Below the pieces are notes generated by a model, which made no database searches, was not told where the DNA came from, and saw nothing but the letters and a program-made list of their open reading frames with translations. 64,000 nucleotides of DNA from Elusimicrobiota bacterium (lineage in GTDB: Bacteria > CG03 > SLGR01 > JAFGSA01), in the NCBI GenBank assembly GCA_016934855.1, contig JAFGSA010000046.1:90848-154847 (forward strand), read 5' to 3'. Positions 19,321-28,600 of the stretch are shown one piece after another. Numbering within the stretch: position 1 is the first letter of the stretch; each line of letters begins with the position of its first letter. The position numbers and the translations under genes are program-made.

Positions 19321-22300
19321 GATCCGTCTTCTTCCGCTCCGCTATCGCTTTCCTGACTTTATCGTACACCCTTGCGATCTGTCTCTTATCGCTGTATCTG
19401 GTATACAGAAAATAGACAAAATGGGTATCTTCGAAATCGGGTATACCTTCTTTCTCGCCGATTGCCGCGGCTACGCGGTTATACCTCTCTATTATCTGGT
19501 CGAATTTATTCTCCCAGGAAAGCCCCTTGATCTCATCGTAGCCGTATTTCAGCCCCCGTATGTTCCTGAGAGGGTAATCATCGAATTTCACCCTGAATAC
19601 ATTTTTCACACCGTACCTGTGCGGGTATAAGAAAAGCTTGCTCCCCTCCCTCAGGTAGAGCATGTTATAATAGAATCTATTGACATGCTCCTTGTTATTC
19701 TCGATAAAATCGAGCGTCTCCCTGAAATCCTCTTCGGTCTCGTGGGGATAACCGCATATGATCTCAAGGCGCGTCCAGATACCGGCCTCGTCCGTCGATC
19801 TCAGTATCTCCCTCATATGGACCGGGCTTATGCTCTTGTTTATATATTTCAGCATCCTGGGACTCGCGGTCTCCATCCCGTACACGAGGCTTATACAGCC
19901 CGCGGCCCTCATCTTTTTCAGGAGATCCTCATCGAATATCTCCCCTCTCACGCAATCCGACCATAGGACCTTCAGCCCCTCCTCCAGTATCCTGTCGCAG
20001 AATTCATCGACATATTTCCTTGTAATATTCAGTGTCCTGTTGATGAAAAAGAATCCCGTCACGTCATGTTTCTGCTTGATGTCTTTCATATATTCCACCG
20101 CGGTCTTAGGGCTCATCATGTTTACCATACGGCCTGCGCTCGCGGCGCAGAAAATACAGCTGTGCGGGCAGCTCTGCTGCATCATGAAAGGCGAAATAAG
20201 GATCCCGCTGCGGTTGAACTCGCTTAGAATGGTTTTTGTCTCTTCGTCGGCCCCGTCGAGCCTGCGGCGGCCCCGGTACCTGTACATCCGGATGGGCAGA
20301 CCTTCGAAATCCGGCCTTACCGCCGCAACGTGCTTTATATTTCTGACCGATTTCCCGTCTTTGTCCAGCGAGAAATCAGGCAGCTTGCTTATATCCAGCC
20401 CGTGCTCAAGGGCGGTGAGAAGCTTAATGAGGGGCTTCTCCCCCTCTCCCCTTATTATAAAATCGATATTGTCGCTGTTTTCCTTTATCACCGGGTACAT
20501 ATAATCGTCGAAACCGCCCACGACGATAACCGGATTATACTTCTTCTTGAGATACCTGGACAGCGAAAGAGCGAACATATCCGCGCTCTCGTTATCGAAT
20601 ACCAGGGGAATAGACAGGAGGATCACGTCGTATCCTTTCATCTTCGTTTTCTTTTCCACCTTCTCCATGACGGCATCCATCAGGGGGTCTTCCGCCCCTC
20701 TCACATACGCCGCCACCCTCTTCCTGTCGACGAATATATCCTTGTCTATCCTTTCATCTTCCGGGCCGAACCTGTTGTCTATATTTATCTTTATGTACAG
20801 GTCGTCCTGGTCGATATTTATTCCGTTTGATCTCAGGTATGCCGCTATGCGCGCTATCCCCAGCGGCATGAGGAAAGTGTGGTCCAGCTCGGCATCTTCA
20901 TCCTTTATCAGGACGGGCATCTTGATGATCTTGACGGCCGGCCTTCCCTGCGAGTTCTTCCGGGAGTTGGCTTTCGCGTACTCGAGCAGGCGCCTGTTGT
21001 CTTCAATATCATTTTCGCTGTCTATCTCCTGATATCTGTATATCTGCTCCAGGCTCAGATCCAGGCGTTTCTGCGCCTGGTACATGAGCCCCAGCCTTAC
21101 GATAGACTGCCTGGAAGGATACCTTTGCGCGATCCTTTCGAACTCCCTGGCGGCCGGACCGTATTCGCCGGTATAATAATAGACGGAACCCAGCCCCTTG
21201 TATACGCACTCATCGTCAAAACCCAGCCTTATCGCTTCTTTAAAATCCGCCCCGGCTTTTTTGAACTCCGGGTTTGCCAGTTCATAATCTTCTTTTTTCT
21301 CTTCCCTGCAGGCTAATATGCCGCCTGATTCAGAATCGGCATCTATACCCGGCTCACCGGTTTTCATGCCCAGCGCCTTATTTCTCTTTTTTAGCGCCCG
21401 CTGCAGGTTGCACTGCCCTTTTTCAAAATAGATCTTCCCCAGGTATCTCGCAAGGTCTTCGGCGGCGACACCTTTCTTAAGAGCTTTACTCAGGATCCTG
21501 ACAGAAGAATCATATTCGCCCCCGGCCTCATAAACCCGGCTTATTTCCATGTATACTTCCGGGTCCGAGGGTTCCTTAGCCGACAGCTTTTTCAATATTT
21601 TCAACGCCCCTTTAAAATCGCCGAGCTTCGTCAGCGACCTTGCCGAACCTATGCATGCCTTGTGAAAATGCCCATCCGATTTCCCGGCCTCCCTGAACTG
21701 GCACAGCGCCTGATCGTATTTCTTCCGGCCGTAAAGGACCTCCCCGAACTCCACCCTCATATCCGCGGTATCATATCCTTTCGCGATCGCCTCACTGAAT
21801 TTCCCTTCTGCGGACTCGAGTCTGCCCTGCCCGCAGTATACCCTCCCTATATCAGCCAGGACCTCCCCGTCCGAGGGATCCGCCTCTGCTGCCCGCTCCA
21901 GTTCCGCCAGCGCCTTTCCGTACGACTTCTTCTTCAGGTACGCCAGGCCCAGGTCCCTTACCACGCGGTTCCCGCTGTAGTTTTTCTCATATATCGCCGT
22001 CCTGAATTCCCTGATGGCGGAATCGTAATCACCCATAACGTAATATACGCGGCCGGCCTCGGAATAGACCTCCCCGTCATCCGGATTGAGCCGCTGCGCC
22101 GCGCCGAACTCTTCCAGGGCGGAGGGATACTCGCCTTTCTTGAAATAGACCATCCCGAGGCACTTGCGGACATGTTCCGGATTAAACCCGTGCTCGAGGG
22201 CTTTTCTGAACTGTTCCGCGGCCAGGTCATACCTGCCTGTTTTTTCATGCTCCACGGCCAGGCTGAAATACCTGTCCGCGTCACCGCCGCCCGGACCGGG

Positions 22301-22348
22301 GATTCCTTTGCTGCCGCCTTTCTGCGGGTCTGAGTTTTTCTTAACCAT
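19301..22348 (-). CDS. TPR-B12-binding-like-radical SAM protein (g13)
   Basis: A 1,015-residue protein and the longest of the four B12-like members. About twelve TPRs fill residues 25-450, with the same GIDAD ... GGILACR ... EDY insert as g12. The B12-binding-like region reads LGIARIAAYLRSNG, YDVILLSIP, VIVVGGFDDYMYP and GEGEKPLIKLL. The radical SAM motif is Cys727-PHS-Cys731-IF-Cys734 (after MMQQS), then SLVYGMETASPRML and ICGYPHETEED. Its similarity to g12 is high along the catalytic half, which suggests an adjacent duplication. The 31-nt gap upstream holds only a weak GGGA site. Substrate unknown. Confidence 0.9.
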   Translation of the reverse strand: MVKKNSDPQKGGSKGIPGPGGGDADRYFSLAVEHEKTGRYDLAAEQFRKALEHGFNPEHVRKCLGMVYFKKGEYPSALEEFGAAQRLNPDDGEVYSEAGRVYYVMGDYDSAIREFRTAIYEKNYSGNRVVRDLGLAYLKKKSYGKALAELERAAEADPSDGEVLADIGRVYCGQGRLESAEGKFSEAIAKGYDTADMRVEFGEVLYGRKKYDQALCQFREAGKSDGHFHKACIGSARSLTKLGDFKGALKILKKLSAKEPSDPEVYMEISRVYEAGGEYDSSVRILSKALKKGVAAEDLARYLGKIYFEKGQCNLQRALKKRNKALGMKTGEPGIDADSESGGILACREEKKEDYELANPEFKKAGADFKEAIRLGFDDECVYKGLGSVYYYTGEYGPAAREFERIAQRYPSRQSIVRLGLMYQAQKRLDLSLEQIYRYQEIDSENDIEDNRRLLEYAKANSRKNSQGRPAVKIIKMPVLIKDEDAELDHTFLMPLGIARIAAYLRSNGINIDQDDLYIKINIDNRFGPEDERIDKDIFVDRKRVAAYVRGAEDPLMDAVMEKVEKKTKMKGYDVILLSIPLVFDNESADMFALSLSRYLKKKYNPVIVVGGFDDYMYPVIKENSDNIDFIIRGEGEKPLIKLLTALEHGLDISKLPDFSLDKDGKSVRNIKHVAAVRPDFEGLPIRMYRYRGRRRLDGADEETKTILSEFNRSGILISPFMMQQSCPHSCIFCAASAGRMVNMMSPKTAVEYMKDIKQKHDVTGFFFINRTLNITRKYVDEFCDRILEEGLKVLWSDCVRGEIFDEDLLKKMRAAGCISLVYGMETASPRMLKYINKSISPVHMREILRSTDEAGIWTRLEIICGYPHETEEDFRETLDFIENNKEHVNRFYYNMLYLREGSKLFLYPHRYGVKNVFRVKFDDYPLRNIRGLKYGYDEIKGLSWENKFDQIIERYNRVAAAIGEKEGIPDFEDTHFVYFLYTRYSDKRQIARVYDKVRKAIAERKKTDHGKTGK

Positions 22349-22379
22349 ATATGTCTGTTCCCATTTTCCTCATCAAATC

Positions 22380-24089
22380 CTAAAAATCTATCTGCCTTGC
22401 TTCTCTTGGTATTATACCCCTGACACAGCTCGTATTACAATACCTGTAAAATTTTTTCTCCGCGATCGCCTTTCTCAAGGACTGCATGATGCTGTTGTTC
22501 CATATCTCCGCCAGGCTGTTTTCGCTTATATCGCCCAGGGGCATATGCGTGCAGAAGCCGTGTATTATGACCGAGCCGCCCGCACATACGCCGAACTGCT
22601 GCCAGGGAAGGTAACATGAAATATCATCATATGTACTCTCATGTCTGCCGCCCTGGACTGCGCAGCTGCCTTCAGGAACGCTCTTCACCGTGACGGGCAG
22701 AGAACTTATGACCTGTATATTGCATTCCTGAGCCTGCGATCTGATGTCTTTCAGGGCTTTTCCTATGAAATCCGCCACTTCGGGTGCCTCGTAGAAACAC
22801 CCTTCCTTATTGATGCTGCTGTCCAGCGGCACCAGATGCAGTCTGTCCATATTGTTCTCCTTCAGGAAATCGATTACACCGGGCAGATCCCTGTAGTTCT
22901 CTTCCATAACGACCATCTGCATGGAAAGCCCCTGCCGGCGGCCCGACCGCCCTTGCCGGCGGCCGTTAACCATCTCCAGCCTTTTCCTGAGTTCATTAAA
23001 ATCCGCTCCCACCCGTATCTTTTCATAGGTCTCCCGGACGATCCCGTCTATCGAGAAAATCAGGTTCACGTCGGTCTCGCTCAATAAGCCTGCCCATCGC
23101 TCGTCTATAGGCAGCCCGCTCGTAAGTATGTGCTGGCGCAATCCTTCGCATTCCGCGGCTTTCTCAAACAGCCCGTCGAAAAACGGCGACAGGAACACTT
23201 CTCCGCCCTGCCATGTTATCTGCTCCAGAAACGGAAGCATTCCCTTTATCTCCACGGCCGTCTCCGCCGGCAGTTCCCACGGATGCTTCCTGACTTCGCA
23301 CATAATACACTTCATATTGCACCTGCTTGTCAAAGCCGCGGTAAGGCTCCTGGGCTTCGATGCAAGTATGCTCTTACCCCGGCATATCTCTATCTCGTTG
23401 ATTATCCTGTTTTTAAACCAGGGCTTATCCTTATTTTCGCTTATCAGCCCGGCTCTTATGAACTGCTCCTCCGCCCTGTCATTCATGCCGCTCTCCCTGT
23501 ATATACTTCCCAGCCTGATCCTTAGGAACTCGTTTTCAAAATCCTTCTCCGCGGCTTTCTCGAGTTCTCTTTTTACAGCTCCCGTATCGCCGGATATCAT
23601 TTTAATTCGCGCAAGCTCATAATTTATCTGACCGTTAGCCGGATCATGCTCGGATGCCAGGGTCATTTCTTTTTCTGCCATACGCCAGTTACCCATAGAA
23701 TAATAAAGCTTCCCCATCTCCCTCCTGAACTCGCTGTTTTCGGGAGACATCCTTACGGCTCTGCTCAGAGACTCGAATGCCGGCTCATATTCCCCTTTTT
23801 CCGAATAAGCGCGGCCCAGTTCCTTATGCAGATCCGCGGACTCCATGCCCCGCTCTATAACGGATCTCAGCAGTTCTATGGCTTTATCGTGTTCCCCTCT
23901 GTCACAATACAACCTGCCCATATCCCTGTACACCCGCGCCCTGTCATATCCTTTTTCAGCAGCCGTTTCGAGTTCGGCTATCGCCTCTTCGTACATTCCC
24001 GCATTCTCGTATTCACGGGCAAGTTCCGCGTTAAGCTCCCCTTTTTCCGGTTCACTGTTTATGGCTCTTTTGATATCTTCTATATCCAT
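22380..24089 (-). CDS. TPR-radical SAM/SPASM-like protein, SIN subclass with altered CxC (g14)
   Basis: A 569-residue protein. It has an MDIEDIK N-terminal cap, six TPRs to about residue 205, the junction FKNRIINEIEICRGKSILAS, then Cys257, Cys261, Cys264 and WQGGEVFLS. The loop reads PLDSSIN, as in g10, g15, g16 and g20. The tail begins CYLPWQQF, but the following CxC pair is HGFC, so Gly replaces the first Cys; EIWN and CNTSC then follow as usual. The C-terminus GIIPREARQIDF is shared with its subclass. The four remaining tail cysteines are enough for one [4Fe-4S] cluster. Substrate unknown. Confidence 0.91.
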   Translation of the reverse strand: MDIEDIKRAINSEPEKGELNAELAREYENAGMYEEAIAELETAAEKGYDRARVYRDMGRLYCDRGEHDKAIELLRSVIERGMESADLHKELGRAYSEKGEYEPAFESLSRAVRMSPENSEFRREMGKLYYSMGNWRMAEKEMTLASEHDPANGQINYELARIKMISGDTGAVKRELEKAAEKDFENEFLRIRLGSIYRESGMNDRAEEQFIRAGLISENKDKPWFKNRIINEIEICRGKSILASKPRSLTAALTSRCNMKCIMCEVRKHPWELPAETAVEIKGMLPFLEQITWQGGEVFLSPFFDGLFEKAAECEGLRQHILTSGLPIDERWAGLLSETDVNLIFSIDGIVRETYEKIRVGADFNELRKRLEMVNGRRQGRSGRRQGLSMQMVVMEENYRDLPGVIDFLKENNMDRLHLVPLDSSINKEGCFYEAPEVADFIGKALKDIRSQAQECNIQVISSLPVTVKSVPEGSCAVQGGRHESTYDDISCYLPWQQFGVCAGGSVIIHGFCTHMPLGDISENSLAEIWNNSIMQSLRKAIAEKKFYRYCNTSCVRGIIPREARQIDF

Positions 24090-24100
24090 AGGTATAAATC

Positions 24101-25192
24101 TTAGTCTATCCGGAGCACTCCGCTGGGTATCACTCCGGAAACACAGCTTATATTGCAGCAGTCGCCGTTACCGCCGGACGCCACTTTCCTCCTTATTTCT
24201 CTGAATTTTTCGCCGTTCCATATCTCCAGGATGCCGGAATCGTTTGCATTCCCGAAGCCGCCGAAAGGGCACAGACAATGAAGCGCTACTTCTCCGTCGG
24301 AAGATACGATCATCTGCTGCCACGGATAGAGGCAGCCCGGTCCCCCGTTCTGCTTGTCTTTATCCCGCGGGCGCCGGGCAGCATCACTGGCCGTTTGTCC
24401 CGGACTTATCGGCAGCCCGTTTATTATCCTGAACCCGTTTTTTTCCGCGGCCTTATAGAGCCTGTCCAGCGACCTTTTCATACCTTCTTTTACTTCATGC
24501 TCATTATAGATCGAAGAAGGGTCGTTTATACTGCTCTTAAGCGGTACGATTATAAGCTGATTTATCCGGTGCTTCTTCATGAAACCCGCCGCTTCGCCTA
24601 TATCGTCAATGTTTTCCTTCAGACCCACCATCTGCATGGAGAGGTTGATGCCGCCCGAACCGTCTTTATGCCCGTCTTTGTACCTATTGAGCATATCAAG
24701 ATTGGAAGTCAGCTTCTCGAACCGGGCGCCGGTACGGATCTTCTCGTATGTTTCCTTACGCACGCCATCTATGGATAAGGTCAGGTTGACACGGGCCCCC
24801 GTAAGAATCCGGGCCCACCTTTCATCAATGAGCAGCCCGTTTGTGGCGATGTTCTGAAAAAGCCCGGGCCAAGAAGCCGCTTGAGTGAAGAGCCCCTCAA
24901 AGATATCCGAGAGGAATACCTCGCCGCCAAGCCAGGTCACGAACTCAAGGTATCTGAACATATCCCTGACCTCTCCGATGACCTTTGCCGACAGATCGGG
25001 AGCGCCGTCTTTTGAGTCGCACATGATACAGTTAAGATTACATCTCGTAGTCAGCCTGACTACCAGGCTTCTCGGCCTGGATTCCAGAACGGTCTTTTTC
25101 TGTGCGATCTCGATCTCGTTCAGCTTCCTGTTATTGAGCCTGTCTCTACCCGTCATTTTGTCTCTATTCCTGTCTGCCTCTTCAGTCTTCAC
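24101..25192 (-). CDS. Radical SAM/SPASM-like protein, TPR-less SIN subclass (g15)
   Basis: A 363-residue protein with about 20 charged residues and then the junction KLNEIEIAQKKTVLES directly before the core, without any TPR. Core: Cys51, Cys55, Cys58; WLGGEVFLS; SIDGVRKETYEKIRTGA; loop PLKSSIN. A polar disordered stretch (SDAARRPRDKDKQNGG) precedes the tail CLYPWQQM ... CLC ... EIWN ... CNISC and the ending GVIPSGVLRID. It starts with GTG, with AGGA 4 nt upstream. Its neighbours g14 and g16 are the same subclass but with 6 and 11 TPRs, so this is a natural repeat-free version. Substrate unknown. Confidence 0.9.
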   Translation of the reverse strand: MKTEEADRNRDKMTGRDRLNNRKLNEIEIAQKKTVLESRPRSLVVRLTTRCNLNCIMCDSKDGAPDLSAKVIGEVRDMFRYLEFVTWLGGEVFLSDIFEGLFTQAASWPGLFQNIATNGLLIDERWARILTGARVNLTLSIDGVRKETYEKIRTGARFEKLTSNLDMLNRYKDGHKDGSGGINLSMQMVGLKENIDDIGEAAGFMKKHRINQLIIVPLKSSINDPSSIYNEHEVKEGMKRSLDRLYKAAEKNGFRIINGLPISPGQTASDAARRPRDKDKQNGGPGCLYPWQQMIVSSDGEVALHCLCPFGGFGNANDSGILEIWNGEKFREIRRKVASGGNGDCCNISCVSGVIPSGVLRID

Positions 25193-25221
25193 GATTTCCT
25201 TCTGATAAACGATCCTTTATT

Positions 25222-27471
25222 CTACTTATATTCTACCCTTAATTCCCCGGGAGGGATCATCCCGTCTATGCAACTCGGGTTACATATGCTTAAATGGCCT
25301 TTTTCTAACATTTCCCCGCGCAGCGCACTCATCTTCTGAGAGTTCCATATTTCAGCCAGCGTGTTTTTGTTAGCGTCACCGATCTTGTACTCCGGGCAGA
25401 AACAATATGAATTGACTATACCCCTGGCGTCTATATTCATGAGCTGCCAGGGCAGTAGACATATCGGCGGGCTGCATTTCTGCTCTTTGGCTGCGTCTTC
25501 GGGGCGGTTCTCCCTTCCCGCAGCATCTTCACTGTCCGGGACGCCGTCATCCTTCACTACAGGCAGCCCGCTGGCCAGCTCGATGCCGTATTCGTCGGCC
25601 TGCTCTTTCATATACCCGAGGGACCTGCTTACGGTATCCCGCACACCCCGGTCGAGATAAAATGAGTTCCCGTCGCCGATGCTGTTTTTCAGCGGCAGTA
25701 TCTGGAGCTTGTTCATGCCGTGCTTCTTCATGAATTCCATCACTTCATCCAGCTCGCGGTAATTTTCCTTGAGCAGGACAAGCTGCATTGTGAGTTTTTT
25801 CCCTGCCCGCGGTTTCTCGCCGTCCGTGTTCCTGTACTTGTTTATCAGTTCCAGTTTTGCCAGCAGATCCTCGAATTTCGCGCCTGCGCGTATCTTTTCA
25901 TATGTATTTTTCCTGACACTGTCTATTGAAATAACAAGGTCCGTATTCGTATTCATTACCAGCGCGGCCCAGTCCTCGTCGATCAGGAGCCCGTTGGTTA
26001 TTATGCACTGCTTGAGCTCTTCGAACGAAGAGGCATATTCGAACATTCCCCGGAAAGCCCCGGACATAAAAGCCTCTCCTCCCAGCCAGGAGACCAGAAC
26101 TGCGTAGCGGAACAGGTCCCTGATCTCCGCGACGATCTTTGCGGAGAGCTCTGCCGGTGTCTGCCACACGTCGCACATTATGCATCTCAGATTGCATTTA
26201 TTCGTAAGGCAGACAGCCAGACCCAAAGGCATGGATTCCAATATGGTCTTCTCCTGGGCTATCTCCTTCTCGTTCAGTATCTTGTTCTGCAGCTGCAGGC
26301 TTCCTTTTCTGCGCGTGATCTCCGATGCTTTGGAGAACTGCCTGAGCGCCAAGCCGTATTCGCCCTCGTCCCTGTAGATCTCCCCCAGCCTGATGCTGGT
26401 GATCTCATCTTCATAGCCCTTATCCCTCGCTTTCATCAATTCCCGCCTGGATGACTCCCTGTCACTGCAGTATTTATAAGCCTGGCTCAGCATGGCGTTT
26501 ATCTGTCCGCAGCCGGGATCGATTTTCGCCGCCTCGCTCAACTCCTTTATGGCTTTCTCATATTCGCGTTTATTAATATATAGATCACCTAAACTCATCT
26601 TGTATCCGGCGTTCTCTGGCTCTTTTTCAAGCGCAGATAAAATCTCTTTTTCGGCTTTATCATACAATCCCTGCATGCAATAGACCCTCCCGAGTTCCGC
26701 GCGGAAAGCAGCATTCCCCGAGGCCGCATTCACCGCTTTGCTGAATTCTTCTGCCGAAAGGTCCAGCTCACCCTTTTTGCAGTATATTCTGCCCATATCT
26801 CTGTGCATATCCGCATTTTCAAGGCCGCCGGAAATCGCTTTTTTCATGCTTTTCAACGCCTCATCATACTCCCCGGCGGCTTCGTATGCCGCAGCCTGTT
26901 CTTTATATATATCAGGCCGGGCAGGAGAAAATTCTTCTGCCCTTTTGAATTCATTCAATGCACTGTCATACTTCCCCTGCCTGTAATACGTTCTTCCCAG
27001 TTTCACGCGCATCTCATAATTATCCAGCCCGCCCTCAAGAGCACGCTCGAACATCTGTGCCGTTTTTGCATATTCTCCGGCACGCTCATATACAGAGCCC
27101 ATCTCATCATACACCTCGGGGAGGCAGGGATCCGATTCCATGGCTTTTCTGAACTCGATAAGCGCTTCTTCGTATCTGCCCTGATCCGAGTATACCCGAC
27201 CCAGCTCGATCCTTATCCCGGGCGAGTCCACTCCGGCATTCACGGCGCGGGTCAGTTCCTTCACTGCCTGCTCACGGCGGCCCCGGTCCCGGCATATCCT
27301 GCCTATATCCCTGTACCCGTGTGCCGCGTCATAACCGTGCTCTATCGCCTTTTTGAGATTAACGACTGCCTCGTCGTATTTACCTTTTCTTTCGCACTCG
27401 CACGCCTCTTCGAAATAAAGGCTGCCCCTGTCAAATCCGCCCGTTTCATTCTGTTCTGACCTGTCTACCAT
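25222..27471 (-). CDS. TPR-radical SAM/SPASM-like protein, SIN subclass, 11 TPRs (g16)
   Basis: About 749 residues. Eleven TPRs follow a YFEEACECERKGKYDEA-type N-terminal cap; the junction LNEKEIAQEKTILES leads to Cys426, Cys430, Cys433 and WLGGEAFMS. The loop is PLKNSIG and a polar disordered stretch (DDGVPDSEDAAGRENRPED) lies before CLLPWQLMN. CFC, EIWN and CNPSC complete the tail, which ends GMIPPGELRVEYK. I start at the ATG at 27471, which overlaps the g17 stop by 7 nt (ATGGTAG). The frame stays open to 27525, but that would lie inside g17 and adds no TPR. Substrate unknown. Confidence 0.91.
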   Translation of the reverse strand: MVDRSEQNETGGFDRGSLYFEEACECERKGKYDEAVVNLKKAIEHGYDAAHGYRDIGRICRDRGRREQAVKELTRAVNAGVDSPGIRIELGRVYSDQGRYEEALIEFRKAMESDPCLPEVYDEMGSVYERAGEYAKTAQMFERALEGGLDNYEMRVKLGRTYYRQGKYDSALNEFKRAEEFSPARPDIYKEQAAAYEAAGEYDEALKSMKKAISGGLENADMHRDMGRIYCKKGELDLSAEEFSKAVNAASGNAAFRAELGRVYCMQGLYDKAEKEILSALEKEPENAGYKMSLGDLYINKREYEKAIKELSEAAKIDPGCGQINAMLSQAYKYCSDRESSRRELMKARDKGYEDEITSIRLGEIYRDEGEYGLALRQFSKASEITRRKGSLQLQNKILNEKEIAQEKTILESMPLGLAVCLTNKCNLRCIMCDVWQTPAELSAKIVAEIRDLFRYAVLVSWLGGEAFMSGAFRGMFEYASSFEELKQCIITNGLLIDEDWAALVMNTNTDLVISIDSVRKNTYEKIRAGAKFEDLLAKLELINKYRNTDGEKPRAGKKLTMQLVLLKENYRELDEVMEFMKKHGMNKLQILPLKNSIGDGNSFYLDRGVRDTVSRSLGYMKEQADEYGIELASGLPVVKDDGVPDSEDAAGRENRPEDAAKEQKCSPPICLLPWQLMNIDARGIVNSYCFCPEYKIGDANKNTLAEIWNSQKMSALRGEMLEKGHLSICNPSCIDGMIPPGELRVEYK

Positions 27472-28595
27472 GAGTTGCCCATACAGGCTCCGGAAGAAGG
27501 GCTTTCCAGGCATACCCTGCTGCACAGGTCACCGTAATCGTTTTTAAGCATTTTCTCTCTGTACCGCTGCATCTTCTCGCCGTTCCATATCTCCTCTATT
27601 GAATTTTCAGCTATATTGCCCACTTCCTGCCGGCAGAAACAATGAGGCCTGACCCCTCCGCCTATATCGATGTACAGGAACTTCCACGGCCAGTAACAGA
27701 ACATCTCCCTGCCCGCCGCAGTAGAGGGCTCCTTTCCGGCGGCCTCGCCTCCGACTATCGGAGGAAGGTAATTATCCAGCGTAATACCGTAATGTGAAGC
27801 TTTAACCGACATTTCCGGGATGATTTTCCCCAGATACCTTCCGGCCTGGATATCTTTATGCAGATATATGTTCTCTTCCGTCGTTATATGATCGACCGGA
27901 GTAAGGATGACATGCCCGAAGCCGTGCCTGCGGGCGAATTCCAGCGATTCCGGGAGTTCCTTATAATTGCTTTTCATGACGACTACAGTAATTGACGTCG
28001 TCAGGCGGCTGCTGCCGCTGCGGTTCCTGAACCCGTTGAGCATCGCAATATTATTCAAGAGGTCAGCGTATCTGGCGCCCCTTCTTATATATTCGTATGT
28101 CTTCTCCGTAAAACCGTCTATCGAGAAGATAAGGTCCAGGTTCGCACCGGCGAGTCTTTCCGCGCACTCTTTGTCAATGAACAGGCCGCTTGTCACTATC
28201 TCCTGCCTGAGGTCCCTGTTCGAACAGGCCTTGTTAAAAAGCCTTTTGAAATACCGCGAGAGGAATACCTCCCCTCCCTGCCAGTACAGCCGCTTAAGAT
28301 GCGGCAGGTATTGTTCTACCTCGCCGACCGTCCTCTCGGGTATCTCCCAGGAACTCTTCCAGGCGTCGCACATTATGCATCTCAAAGCGCATTTTGAAGT
28401 TATAGCCAGTCCCAGCCCCGACGGCCTTGATTCAAGAACGGTCTTCCCCGCCAATATCTCCTGCTCTATAAGAGCCAGGCCCCCCTCCCCGCATTCTCCG
28501 TAAAGCCCGCACAGCTTCGAATGGAGATCCGGGTTCCTGGGATCGTTTTTCAGTTCTTTTTTAAGGTCTTCTATATTCATTTTCTCGTATGACAT
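27465..28595 (-). CDS. Radical SAM/SPASM-like protein with collapsed TPR region (g17)
   Basis: A 376-residue protein. Residues 6-40 keep the family's N-terminal cap (MNIEDLKKELKNDP, then LHSKLCGLYGECG), but it runs straight into the junction LIEQEILAGKTVLES, as if an internal block of repeats had been deleted. The core motif is Cys69-ALR-Cys73-IM-Cys76; the Asn after the first Cys, present in nearly all members, is Ala here. WQGGEVFLS, SIDGFTEKTYEYIRRGA and an EENIY loop follow. Tail: Cys300 (CYWPWKF), CFC (319/321), EIWN, Cys358-SRV-Cys362, with a short tail ending MGNSW. AGGAAAT precedes the ATG. Substrate unknown. Confidence 0.9.
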   Translation of the reverse strand: MSYEKMNIEDLKKELKNDPRNPDLHSKLCGLYGECGEGGLALIEQEILAGKTVLESRPSGLGLAITSKCALRCIMCDAWKSSWEIPERTVGEVEQYLPHLKRLYWQGGEVFLSRYFKRLFNKACSNRDLRQEIVTSGLFIDKECAERLAGANLDLIFSIDGFTEKTYEYIRRGARYADLLNNIAMLNGFRNRSGSSRLTTSITVVVMKSNYKELPESLEFARRHGFGHVILTPVDHITTEENIYLHKDIQAGRYLGKIIPEMSVKASHYGITLDNYLPPIVGGEAAGKEPSTAAGREMFCYWPWKFLYIDIGGGVRPHCFCRQEVGNIAENSIEEIWNGEKMQRYREKMLKNDYGDLCSRVCLESPSSGACMGNSW

Positions 28596-28600
28596 ATTTC

